DNA of 32,156 nucleotides from Haematobacter genomosp. 1 (GCF_002196855.1 NZ_NIPW01000058.1:1-32156), one strand, 5' to 3'. Positions 11,138-21,000 are shown, numbered from the stretch's first letter. Notes: generated from the letters alone by a model not told the origin. Numbers and translations: made by a program.

Positions 11138-11955
11138 TGGCATGCTTTCAGGAAGGCTCGGACGATGGCGAGAGAGACGGGTTCGTCAAGGAAGGGCACA
11201 TGGGCCCGGTCGGGAACCTCGCCGAACAGAATGTCGGGGCGGCGGGCCCGCATGTCCTCCGCCATCTTCGGCGTGAGGAGATCGGAATTGGCCGCGCGGA
11301 TCAAAGCGACCGGCAGGCCCGCCAAAGCGTCGAACAGCGGCCACAGATCAGGCGGCGGCCCCTGGAAGGCGGCGAGGAACGCGTCGCGAAGCGCGGGGTC
11401 GTAGTTGATCTCCAGCCCCGAGGGCGTTTCGATGTAGTGATGGCGGACCTCCTCCTCCCAGCGGTGGGCGGGGACATCGGCAAAGCCCGTCATGACGAAG
11501 GGCATGGCCTCTGCGGCCTCTGCATAGGTCTTCCACCTCGGATTGCGGCCGATGTAGGCAAAGATGGCGTCCAGCCCCGGTTTCGCGATTTCCGGCCCCA
11601 CATCGACGAGGCACAGGCCCCGGAGCCGCGCCTTCTGCGTCGCAGCAAGAAACAGCCCGTTCAACCCGCCGCGAGAGGTGCCGATGAGCGCCGCGCTGTC
11701 GATGCCCAGATGGTCGAGCAGTTCCACCGCATCGCGGGATTCGCGTGGAACGGTGTAGGTCTTTTCGCCCGTCCATGCGGATTTCCCGCGCCCGCGGTAA
11801 TCGGGCCGGATCAGGCGGACATCGGGCAGATGCGGCGCGAGATAGTCGAAATCCCGCCCCGTGCGCGACAGGCCCGACAGGCAGAGGACCGGAAGCCCGG
11901 AGCCTTCATCGGTGTAGTGGATTTCCGCGCCGTCCGAGGCCTTGAATGTCGTCAT
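11134..11955 (-). CDS. Alpha/beta hydrolase
   Basis: A 273-residue alpha/beta hydrolase, first gene of the four-gene unit. It begins with a short beta hairpin (DGAEIHYTDEGSGLPVLCLSG), with nucleophile Ser94 in GTSRGG, an acid in RAANSDLLTP and the base His in DRAHVPFLDEP. The DYRGRGKS motif is typical of epoxide-hydrolase and lactonase relatives. The start at 11955 has GGAG seven bases upstream, better placed than for the ATG 15 bases earlier. The substrate is not predictable. Confidence 0.85.
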   Translation of the reverse strand: MTTFKASDGAEIHYTDEGSGLPVLCLSGLSRTGRDFDYLAPHLPDVRLIRPDYRGRGKSAWTGEKTYTVPRESRDAVELLDHLGIDSAALIGTSRGGLNGLFLAATQKARLRGLCLVDVGPEIAKPGLDAIFAYIGRNPRWKTYAEAAEAMPFVMTGFADVPAHRWEEEVRHHYIETPSGLEINYDPALRDAFLAAFQGPPPDLWPLFDALAGLPVALIRAANSDLLTPKMAEDMRARRPDILFGEVPDRAHVPFLDEPVSLAIVRAFLKACQ

Positions 11956-12035
11956 GCCGCTTCTCCCCATGATGCGGGGAGGAGACTGGCACAGCGGCGG
12001 GCGGGACGGAAGGGGCGCCGCGCTGCGGCCCCCTG

Positions 12036-12824
12036 TCAGAGGTTTTCCGGCTGAGGCATGCCTATGGCATGGAAGCCGCCATCGACGCGAATGATCTCGC
12101 CCGAGGTGCAGGCGCCATAATCGGAGAGCAGATAGACCGCCGTGCCGCCGATCGCCTCAAGCGTGGCATTGGCGCGGAGCGGGGCGTTCTCCTCCGTGAA
12201 GCGGTAGGTCTTGCGCGCGCCGCCAATGGCCGCGCCGGCCAGCGTCCGCATCGGCCCGGGAGAGATCGCATTCACCCGGATGCCCTGCGGACCAAGGTCG
12301 TTCGCCAGATAGAGGACAGAGCTTTCCAGCGCCGCCTTGGCCACGCCCATCACGTTGTAATAGGGCGTGACGCGGGTCGAGCCCTGATAGGTCAGCGTGA
12401 TGAGCGACCCGCCCTCCGGCATCAGCGCCGCGGCGCGGCGGGCCACGTCGATGAAGCTGAAGCAGGAGATGGACAGCGATGTCTTGAAGTTCTCGCGGCT
12501 TGTGTTGATGAACCGGCCGGTCAGCTCCTTCTTGTCCGAATAGGCGATGGCGTGGACAAGAAAGTCGATCTGCCCCCATTCCGCCTGAAGCCGGGTGAAG
12601 CAGGCGTCGAGCGAAGCATCGTCCTGCACATCCACGTCGATCAGGAATTCGGAGTTCAGCGAGGCGGCCAGCGGCTCGACCCGTTTGCCGAATGCCTCGC
12701 CCTGGTAGGAAAACGCCAGCTCGGCGCCTTCTGCATGAAGCGCCTTGGCAATGCCCCAGGCGATGGAGTGGTCGTTCGCGACACCCATCACCAGTCCGCG
12801 TTTGCCCGTCATCAATCCGGCCAT
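12036..12824 (-). CDS. fabI: Enoyl-[acyl-carrier-protein] reductase (NADH) FabI
   Basis: This 262-residue short-chain dehydrogenase-type enzyme carries out the last reduction of each fatty-acid elongation cycle. The N-terminal Rossmann segment (GLVMGVANDHSIAWGIA) and the FabI signature Y-x9-Y-x6-K are present as Tyr146, Tyr156 and Lys163, in the same positions as in the E. coli enzyme. It starts three bases after the fabB stop and shares its SD with the end of fabB. It is the third gene of fabA-fabB-fabI, an arrangement common in Rhodobacterales and Rhizobiales. Confidence 0.97.
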   Translation of the reverse strand: MAGLMTGKRGLVMGVANDHSIAWGIAKALHAEGAELAFSYQGEAFGKRVEPLAASLNSEFLIDVDVQDDASLDACFTRLQAEWGQIDFLVHAIAYSDKKELTGRFINTSRENFKTSLSISCFSFIDVARRAAALMPEGGSLITLTYQGSTRVTPYYNVMGVAKAALESSVLYLANDLGPQGIRVNAISPGPMRTLAGAAIGGARKTYRFTEENAPLRANATLEAIGGTAVYLLSDYGACTSGEIIRVDGGFHAIGMPQPENL

Positions 12825-12827
12825 GGT

Positions 12828-14057
12828 TTACCCCAGGTACTTGCTCATGACGAGCGTGGCATTGGTGCCGCCGAAGCCGAAGCTGTTGGACAGCACGCTG
12901 TCGAGCGCGACGTTCTCGCGCCCTGTCGTCGCGATCTCACCCGCATGGATGGCGGGGTCGAGGTTTTCGACGTTGGCGGAGCCGGCGATGAAGCTGCCGT
13001 TCAGCATGAGCAGCGAATAGATCGCCTCATGCGCCCCCGTCGCGCCTTGGCTGTGACCGGCAAGCGACTTGGTGGAGGAGATCGGCGGCACCTTGCCTTC
13101 CCCGAACACGCGGCGGACGGCCTGCACCTCCGTCACGTCGCCGACGGGGGTCGAGGTGCCATGGGCGTTGATGTAGTCGATGCTGCGCCCTTCCGGCAGG
13201 GTGGCGAGCGCCTGGCGCATGGCCCGCTCACCGCCTTCGCCGGAGGGGGCCACCATGTCGTAGCCGTCCGATGTCGCGCCATAGCCCGTGACTTCGGCGT
13301 AGATCTTCGCGCCGCGGGCCAGCGCGTGGCCCAGTTCCTCCAACACGACGACCCCCGCGCCGCCCGCGATGACGAAACCGTCACGGGCCGCGTCGAACGG
13401 GCGTGATGCGCGTTCCGGCGTGTCGTTGTATTTCGACGACATCGCCCCCATCGCGTCGAACAGGCAGGACAGCGTCCAGTGGACCTCCTCGCCGCCGCCG
13501 GCGAAGATCACGTCCTGCTTGCCCATCTGGATCTGCTCCACCCCGTTGCCGATGCAATGGGCGGAGGTCGAGCAGGCGGAGGTGATGGAATAATTCACGC
13601 CCTTGATCTTGAAGGGCGTGGCCAGCGTGGCGGAGTTGGTGGAGGACATGCAGCGCGTGACCATGAACGGCCCCATGCGCTTCGGCCCGCCCTTTTCGAT
13701 CACCGTCTGGAAGGCGGTGAGAAAGTTCGACGTGGACGATCCGCCCGACCCCATGATGAGGCCGGTGCGCTCGTTCGACACCTCGTTCTCCGGCAGGCCC
13801 GAATCCTTCACCGCCTGTTCCATGGCGAGGAAGTTGTAGGCCGCGCCTGCGCCCATGAAGCGCAGGTTCCGCTTGTCGATGTGGTCTTCCAGCACGATCT
13901 GCGGCATGCCGTGGACGTGGCACCGGAAGCCGCGTTCGGCATATTCCGGTGCAAAGACGATGCCCGAGCGCCCGGCCCGGAGGGAGGCTTCGACCTCACC
14001 GGCATTGTTGCCGAGCGGTGAGACGATGCCCAGTCCCGTGATGACGACCCGGCGCAT
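12828..14057 (-). CDS. fabB: 3-oxoacyl-[acyl-carrier-protein] synthase I FabB
   Basis: A 409-residue beta-ketoacyl-ACP synthase that elongates unsaturated acyl chains made by FabA. The active-site Cys162 ([12 protein letters not shown]) and the two histidines ([11 protein letters not shown] and [12 protein letters not shown]) form the Cys-His-His triad. GGAGG lies eight bases upstream of the ATG. It is the middle gene of the fabA-fabB-fabI operon; pairing with fabA identifies it as FabB rather than FabF. Confidence 0.97.
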   Translation of the reverse strand: MRRVVITGLGIVSPLGNNAGEVEASLRAGRSGIVFAPEYAERGFRCHVHGMPQIVLEDHIDKRNLRFMGAGAAYNFLAMEQAVKDSGLPENEVSNERTGLIMGSGGSSTSNFLTAFQTVIEKGGPKRMGPFMVTRCMSSTNSATLATPFKIKGVNYSITSACSTSAHCIGNGVEQIQMGKQDVIFAGGGEEVHWTLSCLFDAMGAMSSKYNDTPERASRPFDAARDGFVIAGGAGVVVLEELGHALARGAKIYAEVTGYGATSDGYDMVAPSGEGGERAMRQALATLPEGRSIDYINAHGTSTPVGDVTEVQAVRRVFGEGKVPPISSTKSLAGHSQGATGAHEAIYSLLMLNGSFIAGSANVENLDPAIHAGEIATTGRENVALDSVLSNSFGFGGTNATLVMSKYLG

Positions 14058-14076
14058 GGCTGGTCCTCCCCCTGTA

Positions 14077-14583
14077 TCAGTCGGTGAAGAGTCCGACCTT
14101 CATGTCGGTAGTGTTGTAGATTTCCTTGCCGTCCGCCAGCATCCGGCCATTGGCCATGCCGAGCTTCAGCTTGCGGTCGATAACGCGGGTGAAATCAACG
14201 AGATAGGTCAGCTTCCGGGTGGCGGGCGTCACCATGTCGGTGAACTTTACCTCTCCAACACCCAGCGCGCGACCGCGACCGGGCATCCCGCGCCAGCCAA
14301 GGTTGAAGCCCGTGAGCTGCCACAGCGCGTCGAGGCCGAGGCATCCCGGCATCACCGGATCGCCGACGAAATGGCATTTGAAGAACCAAAGGTCGGGGTG
14401 AATGTCGTATTCCGCCACCACGTGACCCTTGCCGTGCAGCCCGCCATCGGCCGAAATATCGGTGATGCGGTCCATCATCAGCATGGGAGGTTCGGGAAGC
14501 TGGGCATTGCCCTGTCCGAACAGCTCCCCTCGTGCGCAGAGAAGAAGACCTTCCTTGTCGAAGCTCGTCGGGTAGTCCGGCAT
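14077..14583 (-). CDS. fabA: 3-hydroxydecanoyl-[acyl-carrier-protein] dehydratase/isomerase FabA
   Basis: This 168-residue single-hotdog dehydratase makes trans-2-decenoyl-ACP and isomerises it to cis-3, the branch point of anaerobic-type unsaturated fatty-acid synthesis. His71 ([14 protein letters not shown]) and Asp85 (LGLDALWQL) are the catalytic pair, one residue off E. coli numbering. First gene of the operon and divergent from irr. The SD is weak. Confidence 0.97.
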   Translation of the reverse strand: MPDYPTSFDKEGLLLCARGELFGQGNAQLPEPPMLMMDRITDISADGGLHGKGHVVAEYDIHPDLWFFKCHFVGDPVMPGCLGLDALWQLTGFNLGWRGMPGRGRALGVGEVKFTDMVTPATRKLTYLVDFTRVIDRKLKLGMANGRMLADGKEIYNTTDMKVGLFTD

Positions 14584-14751
14584 GGGGTGCAGGCGTCCTT
14601 TGTCCTTGATCTGGGCTGCCTCCCTCTATCACCGCGCCTGCCGCCAAAGCAAGTCCACGCCCCGGCTTCCGCAGCCGGAGACCTTGTTGCATTGGGATTT
14701 GGGTTTGCAAAAGTGTCGCACGGGGCTTAGATGAAGGGCAGGAGAAGCCTT

Positions 14752-15189
14752 ATGTCAGCCAGCCAGAACATGTCAGCCGACGCAATTGACCGGGGGAGCC
14801 GCTGGCTCGCGGTGGGGAGCGTGCGGCCCACGCGGCAGCGTGTCGCGCTTGCCGCCCTGCTGGTCGGAGACGGCAAGAACCGGCATGTCACCGCTGAAAG
14901 CCTGTATGCCGCCGCGCTCGACAGCGGGGAGAAGGTATCCCTCGCCACCGTGTACAACACGCTCCGCGCGTTCTGCGAGGCGGGGATCATGCAGGAAGTG
15001 CTGGTGGACGGGAACAAGTCCTATTTCGACACCCGCATCGACGATCACCCGCATTTCTACTGGGAAGACACCGCATCCCTGTCCGACGCTCCCGCCGATC
15101 AGCTTGAGATCGCCCGCATTCCCGAAGTGCCGGAGGGCATGGAGGTGAGCCGCGTGGATGTCGTGATCCGTCTCCGTCGTCGGGACTGA
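14752..15189 (+). CDS. irr: Fur-family iron response regulator Irr
   Basis: A 145-residue Fur-family winged-helix regulator. The DNA-binding part is RPTRQRVALAALLV...VSLATVYNTLRAF. The CxxC zinc motifs of true Fur are absent, as in Irr. A His-Pro-His at 99-101 (DDHPHFYWED) sits where Irr proteins have their histidine-rich haem or metal site. In alphaproteobacteria Irr represses or activates haem and iron genes and is degraded when haem is plentiful. The ATG at 14752 is preferred to 14731 because GGAG is seven bases upstream. Location divergent from fabA is common in Rhodobacterales. Confidence 0.9.
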   Translation: MSASQNMSADAIDRGSRWLAVGSVRPTRQRVALAALLVGDGKNRHVTAESLYAAALDSGEKVSLATVYNTLRAFCEAGIMQEVLVDGNKSYFDTRIDDHPHFYWEDTASLSDAPADQLEIARIPEVPEGMEVSRVDVVIRLRRRD

Positions 15190-15330
15190 CTTCATTTTCG
15201 GGTGTCATGGTCGGCGGAAGCGCCGCTGACTGTGATGGACGGGTTGGCGATGGACGGCTTCTCATGTCAGGGCGCGATGAGGCTGCGCCAAACCATTTCC
15301 GGCTATGCGGCTTGACGCTTCGGTCGGCAG

Positions 15331-15425
15331 ACAGCCTCACAGCCTCACAGCCTCACAGCCTCACAGCCTCACAGCCTCACAGCCTCACAGCCTCACAGCC
15401 TCACAGCCTCACAGCCTCACAGCCT
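15331..15425. repeat. Octanucleotide tandem repeat ACAGCCTC, about 12 copies
   Basis: Eleven full copies of ACAGCCTC plus ACAGCCT follow each other without a mismatch. Eight is not a multiple of three, so any reading frame through it would shift with copy number. It lies 126-220 bases upstream of the miaB start and 142 bases after irr. Confidence 0.97.
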
Positions 15426-15485
15426 AAAGTGACAGCCGGCTGCTTCCGGAAGGGGCACCGTTGCAGGTGCCGCCTCACCCCTCTG

Positions 15486-15514
15486 TTGCGATTTCGGGCG
15501 TTCCGGTGTAGCAG
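15486..15514 (+). promoter_or_regulatory. Putative miaB promoter
   Basis: TTGCGA at 15486-15491 and TAGCAG at 15509-15514 are separated by 17 bases, 37 bases before the miaB ATG. The -35 is good; the -10 matches consensus at three positions. Confidence 0.4.
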
Positions 15515-15550
15515 ACGCCCTTCCTCACCGTTCGCCCCGGAGTAGCTCTC

Positions 15551-16870
15551 ATGGCCACGCCCAAGAAGCTCTACATCAAGACCTACGGCTGCCAGATGAA
15601 TGTCTATGACAGCGAACGCATGGCGGAGGCGCTGGGGGCGAAGGGGTATGTCACCACGGAAGTGGCGGAGGAGGCGGACATGGTTCTGCTGAACACCTGC
15701 CATATCCGGGAGAAGGCGGCGGAGAAGGTGTATTCGGACCTTGGCCGTCTGAAGCCGCTGAAACTCGCGAAGCCCGACCTGAAGATCGGTGTCGCGGGCT
15801 GCGTCGCGCAGGCGGAGGGCGAGGAGATCATGCGGCGGATGCCGCTGGTCGATCTGGTGGTCGGGCCGCAGACCTATCACCGTCTGCCCGCCATGATGGA
15901 GAAGGTGGAGCAGGGCGCCCGCGCCGTGGATACCGAATTCCCGGAGGAGGACAAGTTCGCGCATCTGCCCAGGCGCCCCCTCCCGAACCGCCCGCCCGCG
16001 GCGTTCCTGACGGTGCAGGAGGGCTGCGACAAGTTCTGCGCCTTCTGCGTCGTGCCCTATACCCGTGGCTCCGAAGTCTCCCGCCCAGCGGAGCGCATCC
16101 TGCGGGAGGCCCGCGATCTGGTGGAGCGCGGCGTGCGGGAGATCACGCTGCTCGGCCAGAACGTCAACGCCTATCACGGCGGGGGGGAGGGCGGGGACTG
16201 GTCGCTCGCCCGGCTGGTGCGTGCACTGGCGGAGATCGACGGGCTGGAGCGGATCCGCTACACCACCTCCCACCCCAACGACATGTCCGACGACCTCATT
16301 GCCGCGCATGGCGAGGTCGAGAAGCTCATGCCCTATCTCCACCTGCCGGTGCAGTCTGGCTCCGACCGGATCCTCAAGGCGATGAACCGGCGGCACACCG
16401 CCGAGGGATACCTGCGGCTGATCGACCGCATCCGCGCCGCCCGCCCCGACATGATGATGTCGGGCGATTTCATCGTGGGCTTCCCCGGTGAAACGGAGGC
16501 CGATTTCGAGGCCACGATGGAGCTGGTGCGGCAGGTGAACTACGGCATGGCATTCTCGTTCAAGTATTCCTCCCGTCCCGGCACGCCTGCCGCGGATCGT
16601 CCGCCCGTGGCTGCCGATGTCTCCGACGACCGGCTCCAGCGGCTTCAGGCCTTGCTGACCACGCAGCAGAGGGCGGCGCAGCTGGCCATGGTGGGCCGCG
16701 AGGTGAGCGTGCTTTTCGAGAAGAAGGGCCGCATGCCGGGGCAGATGGTCGGCAAGTCGGACTATCTTCACGCCGTCCACGCCGTGACGGACGCCGCCCC
16801 GGGAACGCTGGCCCGGGTGCGGATCGTGGCGGCCGGACCGAACTCCCTCGCCGGTGAACTTGTCGCCTGA
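15551..16870 (+). CDS. miaB: tRNA-2-methylthio-N6-dimethylallyladenosine synthase MiaB
   Basis: This 439-residue radical-SAM methylthiotransferase converts i6A37 to ms2i6A37 in tRNAs reading UNN codons. The N-terminal UPF0004 domain carries three iron-sulfur cysteines, Cys14 (YGCQMNVYD), Cys50 ([10 protein letters not shown]) and Cys84 (AGCVAQAEG). The radical SAM cluster is Cys159-x3-Cys163-x2-Cys166 ([15 protein letters not shown]). A C-terminal TRAM domain covers about residues 375-439. GGAG is eight bases upstream of the ATG. It heads the miaB-phoH-ybeY-corC-lnt group. Confidence 0.98.
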   Translation: MATPKKLYIKTYGCQMNVYDSERMAEALGAKGYVTTEVAEEADMVLLNTCHIREKAAEKVYSDLGRLKPLKLAKPDLKIGVAGCVAQAEGEEIMRRMPLVDLVVGPQTYHRLPAMMEKVEQGARAVDTEFPEEDKFAHLPRRPLPNRPPAAFLTVQEGCDKFCAFCVVPYTRGSEVSRPAERILREARDLVERGVREITLLGQNVNAYHGGGEGGDWSLARLVRALAEIDGLERIRYTTSHPNDMSDDLIAAHGEVEKLMPYLHLPVQSGSDRILKAMNRRHTAEGYLRLIDRIRAARPDMMMSGDFIVGFPGETEADFEATMELVRQVNYGMAFSFKYSSRPGTPAADRPPVAADVSDDRLQRLQALLTTQQRAAQLAMVGREVSVLFEKKGRMPGQMVGKSDYLHAVHAVTDAAPGTLARVRIVAAGPNSLAGELVA

Positions 16871-16888
16871 TTGCGATGCTTGCGGGAA

Positions 16889-16914
16889 CCATGCCGCAGT
16901 GCATGGCGTTTTTT
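16889..16914 (+). terminator. Putative rho-independent terminator after miaB
   Basis: A six-base-pair stem CCATGC/GCATGG (16889-16894 and 16901-16906) with a six-base loop is followed by CG and six T residues. The stem is short, so termination may be partial and allow read-through into phoH. Confidence 0.5.
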
Positions 16915-16997
16915 CGCTGCGGGAGCCAAAGCGCGCTTGCGTGAAGCCGGGCGTCTTGGCACCATCCCCTTGCGACCCTTTGCCATAGGAGTCCTTA

Positions 16998-18005
16998 TTG
17001 GGCATCAGCGCGCTGACACCCCCGCCCCGCCCGGAAGACGTTTCGGAAACGCTTCTGGAATTTCCCGATAACAGGCTGCTCATCGACCTGTGCGGAGAGT
17101 TCGACAGGAACATCGCGCGGATCGAGCAGAAGATCGGGGTGCACATCCTCCGACGGGGGAACCAGCTCGCAGTGATGGGGGGAGCAGGCGCGCGGGATGC
17201 CGCGTCGGCCGCGCTCCGCGCCCTCTATGCGCGGCTGGAATCCGGCAAGCCGCTGGAGCCCGGTGACGTGGACGCCGTGATTCGCATGGGCGATCAGACC
17301 TTCGCGCGGGGCGGCGACGCCCAGTTCGAGATGTTCCACGGCACGCCGATGGAGATCCGCACCCGCAAGAAGCACGTGGAGCCGCGGACCGAAGCCCAGA
17401 AGGCCTATGTCGAGAACCTGTTCAAGAACGAGCTGTGCTTCGGCATCGGTCCGGCGGGGACGGGCAAGACCTATCTCGCCGTGGCGGTGGGCGTGACCAT
17501 GTTCATCGGCGGGCATGTGGACAAGATCATCCTCTCCCGTCCCGCCGTTGAGGCGGGCGAGCGTCTGGGGTTCCTGCCCGGCGACATGAAGGAGAAGGTC
17601 GACCCCTACATGCAGCCGCTCTACGACGCGCTGAACGACTTCCTGCCTGCCAAGCAGGTGCAGAAGATGCTGGAGGAGAAGCGGATCGAGATCGCGCCGC
17701 TGGCCTTCATGCGCGGGCGGACGCTGGCCAACGCTTTCGTCGTGCTGGACGAGGCGCAGAACGCCACGACCATGCAGATGAAGATGTTCCTCACCCGTCT
17801 GGGCGAGGGCTCCCGCATGGTCATTACCGGCGACAGGACGCAGGTGGACCTGCCGCGCGGCACCGCCTCCGGTCTGTCGGATGCGGAGCGGATTCTCGCG
17901 GGGGTGAAGGGCGTGTCCTTCAACTACTTCACCGCGCAGGATGTCATCCGCCATCCGCTTGTCGCCCGTATCATCGAGGCGTATGAGCGGTCCGAGGCGG
18001 GCTGA
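16998..18005 (+). CDS. PhoH family ATPase
   Basis: A 335-residue PhoH-like protein: N-terminal KH-like region, then the PhoH P-loop domain with Walker A at 151-158 (GPAGTGKT) and Walker B VVLDEAQNATTMQMK. It is thought to work with YbeY in RNA processing. The start is a TTG with a strong AGGAGT seven bases upstream; the next ATG would remove conserved N-terminal sequence. The next gene, ybeY, follows after 42 bases. Confidence 0.93.
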   Translation: MGISALTPPPRPEDVSETLLEFPDNRLLIDLCGEFDRNIARIEQKIGVHILRRGNQLAVMGGAGARDAASAALRALYARLESGKPLEPGDVDAVIRMGDQTFARGGDAQFEMFHGTPMEIRTRKKHVEPRTEAQKAYVENLFKNELCFGIGPAGTGKTYLAVAVGVTMFIGGHVDKIILSRPAVEAGERLGFLPGDMKEKVDPYMQPLYDALNDFLPAKQVQKMLEEKRIEIAPLAFMRGRTLANAFVVLDEAQNATTMQMKMFLTRLGEGSRMVITGDRTQVDLPRGTASGLSDAERILAGVKGVSFNYFTAQDVIRHPLVARIIEAYERSEAG

Positions 18006-18047
18006 CCCGTCCGGGCGGGCGGCGCCCTTCTGTCCGCACGGGTGCGC

Positions 18048-18551
18048 ATGGCGCTTGTCGATACGATCATCGAGGATGATCGCTGGGAGGAGATCGACCT
18101 CCCTGCGATCTCCGAAACTGCGGCCGAAAGGGTGCTGGCCCTGCTGGATCTCGGCGGGGAGGGGTTTCTCATCAGCGTCCTCGGCTGCGACGATGCGCGG
18201 ATCGCGGTGCTCAACGCTGATTTCCGCGGCAAGCCACAGCCCACCAATGTGCTCTCCTGGCCCTCCGAGGAGAGGGGCGCGGAGGAAGATGGCGGCGCGC
18301 CCGACCGGCCGGAACCCGGCGATGCGGATGGCCCGGAGGAGCTGGGCGATATCGCCATCGCCTGGGAAACCTGCGGTCGCGAAGCGGCGGAACAGGGCAT
18401 ACCGCTCAAGGATCACGTGACGCATCTGGTCATTCATGGTATTTTGCACCTGCTTGGATATGACCATGTGAGGGAGGCCGATGCCTCCCTGATGGAAGGA
18501 CTTGAGGTCAGGATACTTGCCACGATGGGCATATCTGACCCATATGCTTGA
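18048..18551 (+). CDS. ybeY: Endoribonuclease YbeY, 16S rRNA maturation
   Basis: A 167-residue metal-dependent RNase acting in 16S rRNA 3'-end maturation and ribosome quality control. The signature H-x3-H-x5-H is complete at His130, His134 and His140 (HGILHLLGYDH). An acidic insertion at about 75-100 (EERGAEEDGG...) is longer than in E. coli and common in alphaproteobacteria. A GTG six bases upstream is an alternative start; no clear SD is seen for either. Confidence 0.95.
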   Translation: MALVDTIIEDDRWEEIDLPAISETAAERVLALLDLGGEGFLISVLGCDDARIAVLNADFRGKPQPTNVLSWPSEERGAEEDGGAPDRPEPGDADGPEELGDIAIAWETCGREAAEQGIPLKDHVTHLVIHGILHLLGYDHVREADASLMEGLEVRILATMGISDPYA

Positions 18552-18587
18552 TCGGGGGCACAGGCCCTCGCAATCTGGAAAGGAACA

Positions 18588-19469
18588 ATGGGCGATTCCG
18601 TCGATGGGTCTTCTAGCGCGGCGCACCGCGCGCAGGACTCCGAAGAGAATTCACAGCGCGGCTTTTTCGGCCGCATCCTGAATGCTCTCTCAAACGATGC
18701 CGAGGACGCGGCGCGCAACTCTGCCGGAGCAGGTGTGGCGCGGTCGGGCTTCGGCGGACTCAGCAAACTCAGGACCATGCGCCTGTCGGATGTGATGGTG
18801 CCTGCGGCAGAGATCGTCGCGGTCGATGTGGACATCGACAAGGACGCTCTGGTCGAGGTGTTCCGGGAACATGGCTTCTCGCGCATGCCGGTTTACGAGC
18901 AGACGCTGGACAGGCCGATGGGCCTTTTGCTGCTGAAGGACTTGGCGCTCCGCTACGGGTTCAACGGTCATACCGGGCCGTTCGACCTCCGCCCGCTTCT
19001 CCGCCCGCTGATCTATGCGCCGCCTTCCATGCCGCTTTCGGTCCTCTTGCAGAAGATGCAGGCGGAGCGGACGCATCTTGCGCTGGTGATCGACGAATAC
19101 GGCGGCGTGGACGGGCTGGTGACTTTCGAGGATGTGCTGGAGGAAGTCGTCGGCGAGATCGACGATGAGCACGACATCGTCGAGGGTCGGCTGTGGTTGC
19201 AGGAGCGTCCCGGCGTCTGGATCGTGGAAGCCCGCGCCCCGCTGGAGGCCTTCGAGGAAGCCATTGGCATGCAGCTTGCCGATACGGAGGATGAGGAGAT
19301 CGACACGGTCGGCGGCCTCGTCTTCATGCTGTCGGGCCGTGTTCCCGCAGAGGGCGAGGAGATCGAGCATGAAAGCGGTGCGGTGTTCGAGGTGATCGAC
19401 GCCGAACCGCGCCGGATCAAGCGGCTTCGCCTGCGTCTGCCCGCCGCGGCGGCGGCTGCGGCCGGATAG
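18588..19469 (+). CDS. Hemolysin family / CorC-like CBS-domain protein
   Basis: A 293-residue cytoplasmic protein with two CBS domains (about 70-125, starting LSDVMVPAAEIVAVD, and 140-195 with VIDEYGGVDGLVTFEDVLEE) and a C-terminal CorC_HlyC domain (about 210-285). CorC is linked to magnesium/cobalt efflux. AGGAA lies upstream of the ATG. One base separates it from lnt, a conserved pairing. The C-terminus ends in a run of alanines, encoded by GC-rich triplets. Confidence 0.93.
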   Translation: MGDSVDGSSSAAHRAQDSEENSQRGFFGRILNALSNDAEDAARNSAGAGVARSGFGGLSKLRTMRLSDVMVPAAEIVAVDVDIDKDALVEVFREHGFSRMPVYEQTLDRPMGLLLLKDLALRYGFNGHTGPFDLRPLLRPLIYAPPSMPLSVLLQKMQAERTHLALVIDEYGGVDGLVTFEDVLEEVVGEIDDEHDIVEGRLWLQERPGVWIVEARAPLEAFEEAIGMQLADTEDEEIDTVGGLVFMLSGRVPAEGEEIEHESGAVFEVIDAEPRRIKRLRLRLPAAAAAAAG

Positions 19470-19470
19470 C

Positions 19471-21000
19471 ATGACCGAAGGCCGGGCGGCGCTGGCTGGT
19501 CATCCGGCCCGAGGGCTCATGCTTCGGCCCGCCCTGCGCGGGGCGCTTCCCGCATTGCTGGCCGGTGCCTTGATGGCATCGGGCCAGGCGCCGCTTGGCC
19601 TGTGGTGGGTGGCCCTGCCGGCGCTGTGGTGGCTGATGGCGCAGATCTCGGGGGGCGAGAGCCTCCGCACCGTTCTGTGGCGGGGCTGGATGGGCGGCAC
19701 GGGCTATTTCGCCGCGGCGCTTTTCTGGATCGTCGAACCCTTCATGGTGGATGCCGCGCGGCAGGGCTGGATGGCCCCGTTCGCGCTGGTGTTTCTGGCC
19801 ACCGGCATGGCGCTGTTCTGGGCGCTGGCAGCAGGGGTCGGCTGGGGACTTGGCCGGGGCCGGTCGCGGCCGGTCGCGCTCGCCGTGAGCTTCGCAGCGG
19901 TCGAGCTGATGCGCGGCTATGTGCTGACCGGCTTCCCCTGGGCGCTGATCGGGCACGTCTGGATCGACACGCCGGTGGTGCAGGCGGCGGCCTATGTCGG
20001 GCCGGTGGGTCTGACCCTTCTCACGACCCTTCTCGCCGCGCTGCCGCTTGTGCTGCGTCTGCCGGGCGCGGTGGTAGGCGCGGTCGTGATCGGGCTGCTG
20101 TGGGCGGGTGGCCTTGCACGGCTGGCGGAGCCGCTCCCGCCGCGGGCGGCGCCGATCCATGTCCGTCTTGTCCAGCCCAATATTCCGCAGCATCTGAAAT
20201 GGGATCCGACGCTGATCGGTCCGCAGTTCCGCCAGCAGCTCGAACAGACGGCGACGCCCGCCGATCCTCCACCGGACCTCACGATCTGGCCGGAGACGGC
20301 GCTGGTCTGGCTGCTGGAGGATGCCGCCGAGCCTCTGGCGATGATCGCGGAGGCCTCCGGGGGCCGTCCCGTCGCACTCGGCGTGCAGCGCGGGGATGGC
20401 GGGCGCTACTACAACTCTCTCGCGGTTCTGGATCGAGCGGGACAGGTTACCGGGCTTTACGACAAGCACCACCTCGTCCCGTTCGGCGAGTATATCCCCT
20501 TCGGCGACATCGCGGCGCGGTTCGGGATCCACGGTCTCGCCGCACGGGAGGGGGGCGGATATTCGCCGGGACCGGGGCCGGCCATCCTCGACCTTGGCCC
20601 GCTGGGAAAGGTGCTGCCGCTCATCTGTTACGAGGCGGTGTTTCCGCAGGACCTTCGCGGCGCGCCCGACCGGGCGGACTGGATCCTGCAGGTCACGAAC
20701 GACGCGTGGTTCGGCAACCTCTCCGGCCCCTATCAGCATCTGGCGCAGGCGCGGCTCCGCGCGGTGGAGCAGGGCCTGCCGCTGATCCGCGCCGCGAATA
20801 CCGGCGTGTCGGCCATCGTCGACGCGAGGGGGGCGATCGTTTCTGCCCTGCCGCTGAACGTGGAGGGCACGCTGGACGGCAGCGTTCCCGCGGCCCTGCC
20901 GCCCACACCCTATGCGCGTATGGGCGATCTGCCCATGGCGGGCCTCATTCTTGTGGCTGGAGCGGGCCTGCTTTTGTTGCGGCGCAGAGAAAGAGATTGA
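19471..21000 (+). CDS. lnt: Apolipoprotein N-acyltransferase Lnt
   Basis: A 509-residue inner-membrane enzyme that transfers a fatty acid to the N-terminal cysteine of lipoproteins. About six hydrophobic segments occupy residues 10-215 and one more lies at the C-terminus, around a periplasmic nitrilase-fold domain with the catalytic triad Glu275 (WPETALVW), Lys332 (YDKHHLVPFGEY) and Cys386 (LICYEAVFP). The positions agree closely with E. coli Lnt. The C-terminus overlaps the likely metK promoter. Confidence 0.96.
   Translation: MTEGRAALAGHPARGLMLRPALRGALPALLAGALMASGQAPLGLWWVALPALWWLMAQISGGESLRTVLWRGWMGGTGYFAAALFWIVEPFMVDAARQGWMAPFALVFLATGMALFWALAAGVGWGLGRGRSRPVALAVSFAAVELMRGYVLTGFPWALIGHVWIDTPVVQAAAYVGPVGLTLLTTLLAALPLVLRLPGAVVGAVVIGLLWAGGLARLAEPLPPRAAPIHVRLVQPNIPQHLKWDPTLIGPQFRQQLEQTATPADPPPDLTIWPETALVWLLEDAAEPLAMIAEASGGRPVALGVQRGDGGRYYNSLAVLDRAGQVTGLYDKHHLVPFGEYIPFGDIAARFGIHGLAAREGGGYSPGPGPAILDLGPLGKVLPLICYEAVFPQDLRGAPDRADWILQVTNDAWFGNLSGPYQHLAQARLRAVEQGLPLIRAANTGVSAIVDARGAIVSALPLNVEGTLDGSVPAALPPTPYARMGDLPMAGLILVAGAGLLLLRRRERD

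Larger units (their letters stand above)
15190..15550. other. irr-miaB intergenic region with an octamer repeat and a miaB promoter candidate
   Basis: No gene is supported here. The region holds an 8-bp tandem repeat at 15331-15425. A TTGACG at 15312-15317 lies just before the repeat, without a good -10 partner. A better promoter candidate lies near miaB. An open frame through the repeat (15207-15545) encodes only the repetitive octapeptide SLTASQPH and is not regarded as a gene. Confidence 0.6.

Noticed and set aside
15207-15545. ORF through the octamer repeat encoding repeated SLTASQPH
   Set aside because: Repeats of this composition are open in all frames; no SD, no non-repetitive domain, and it runs into the miaB promoter.
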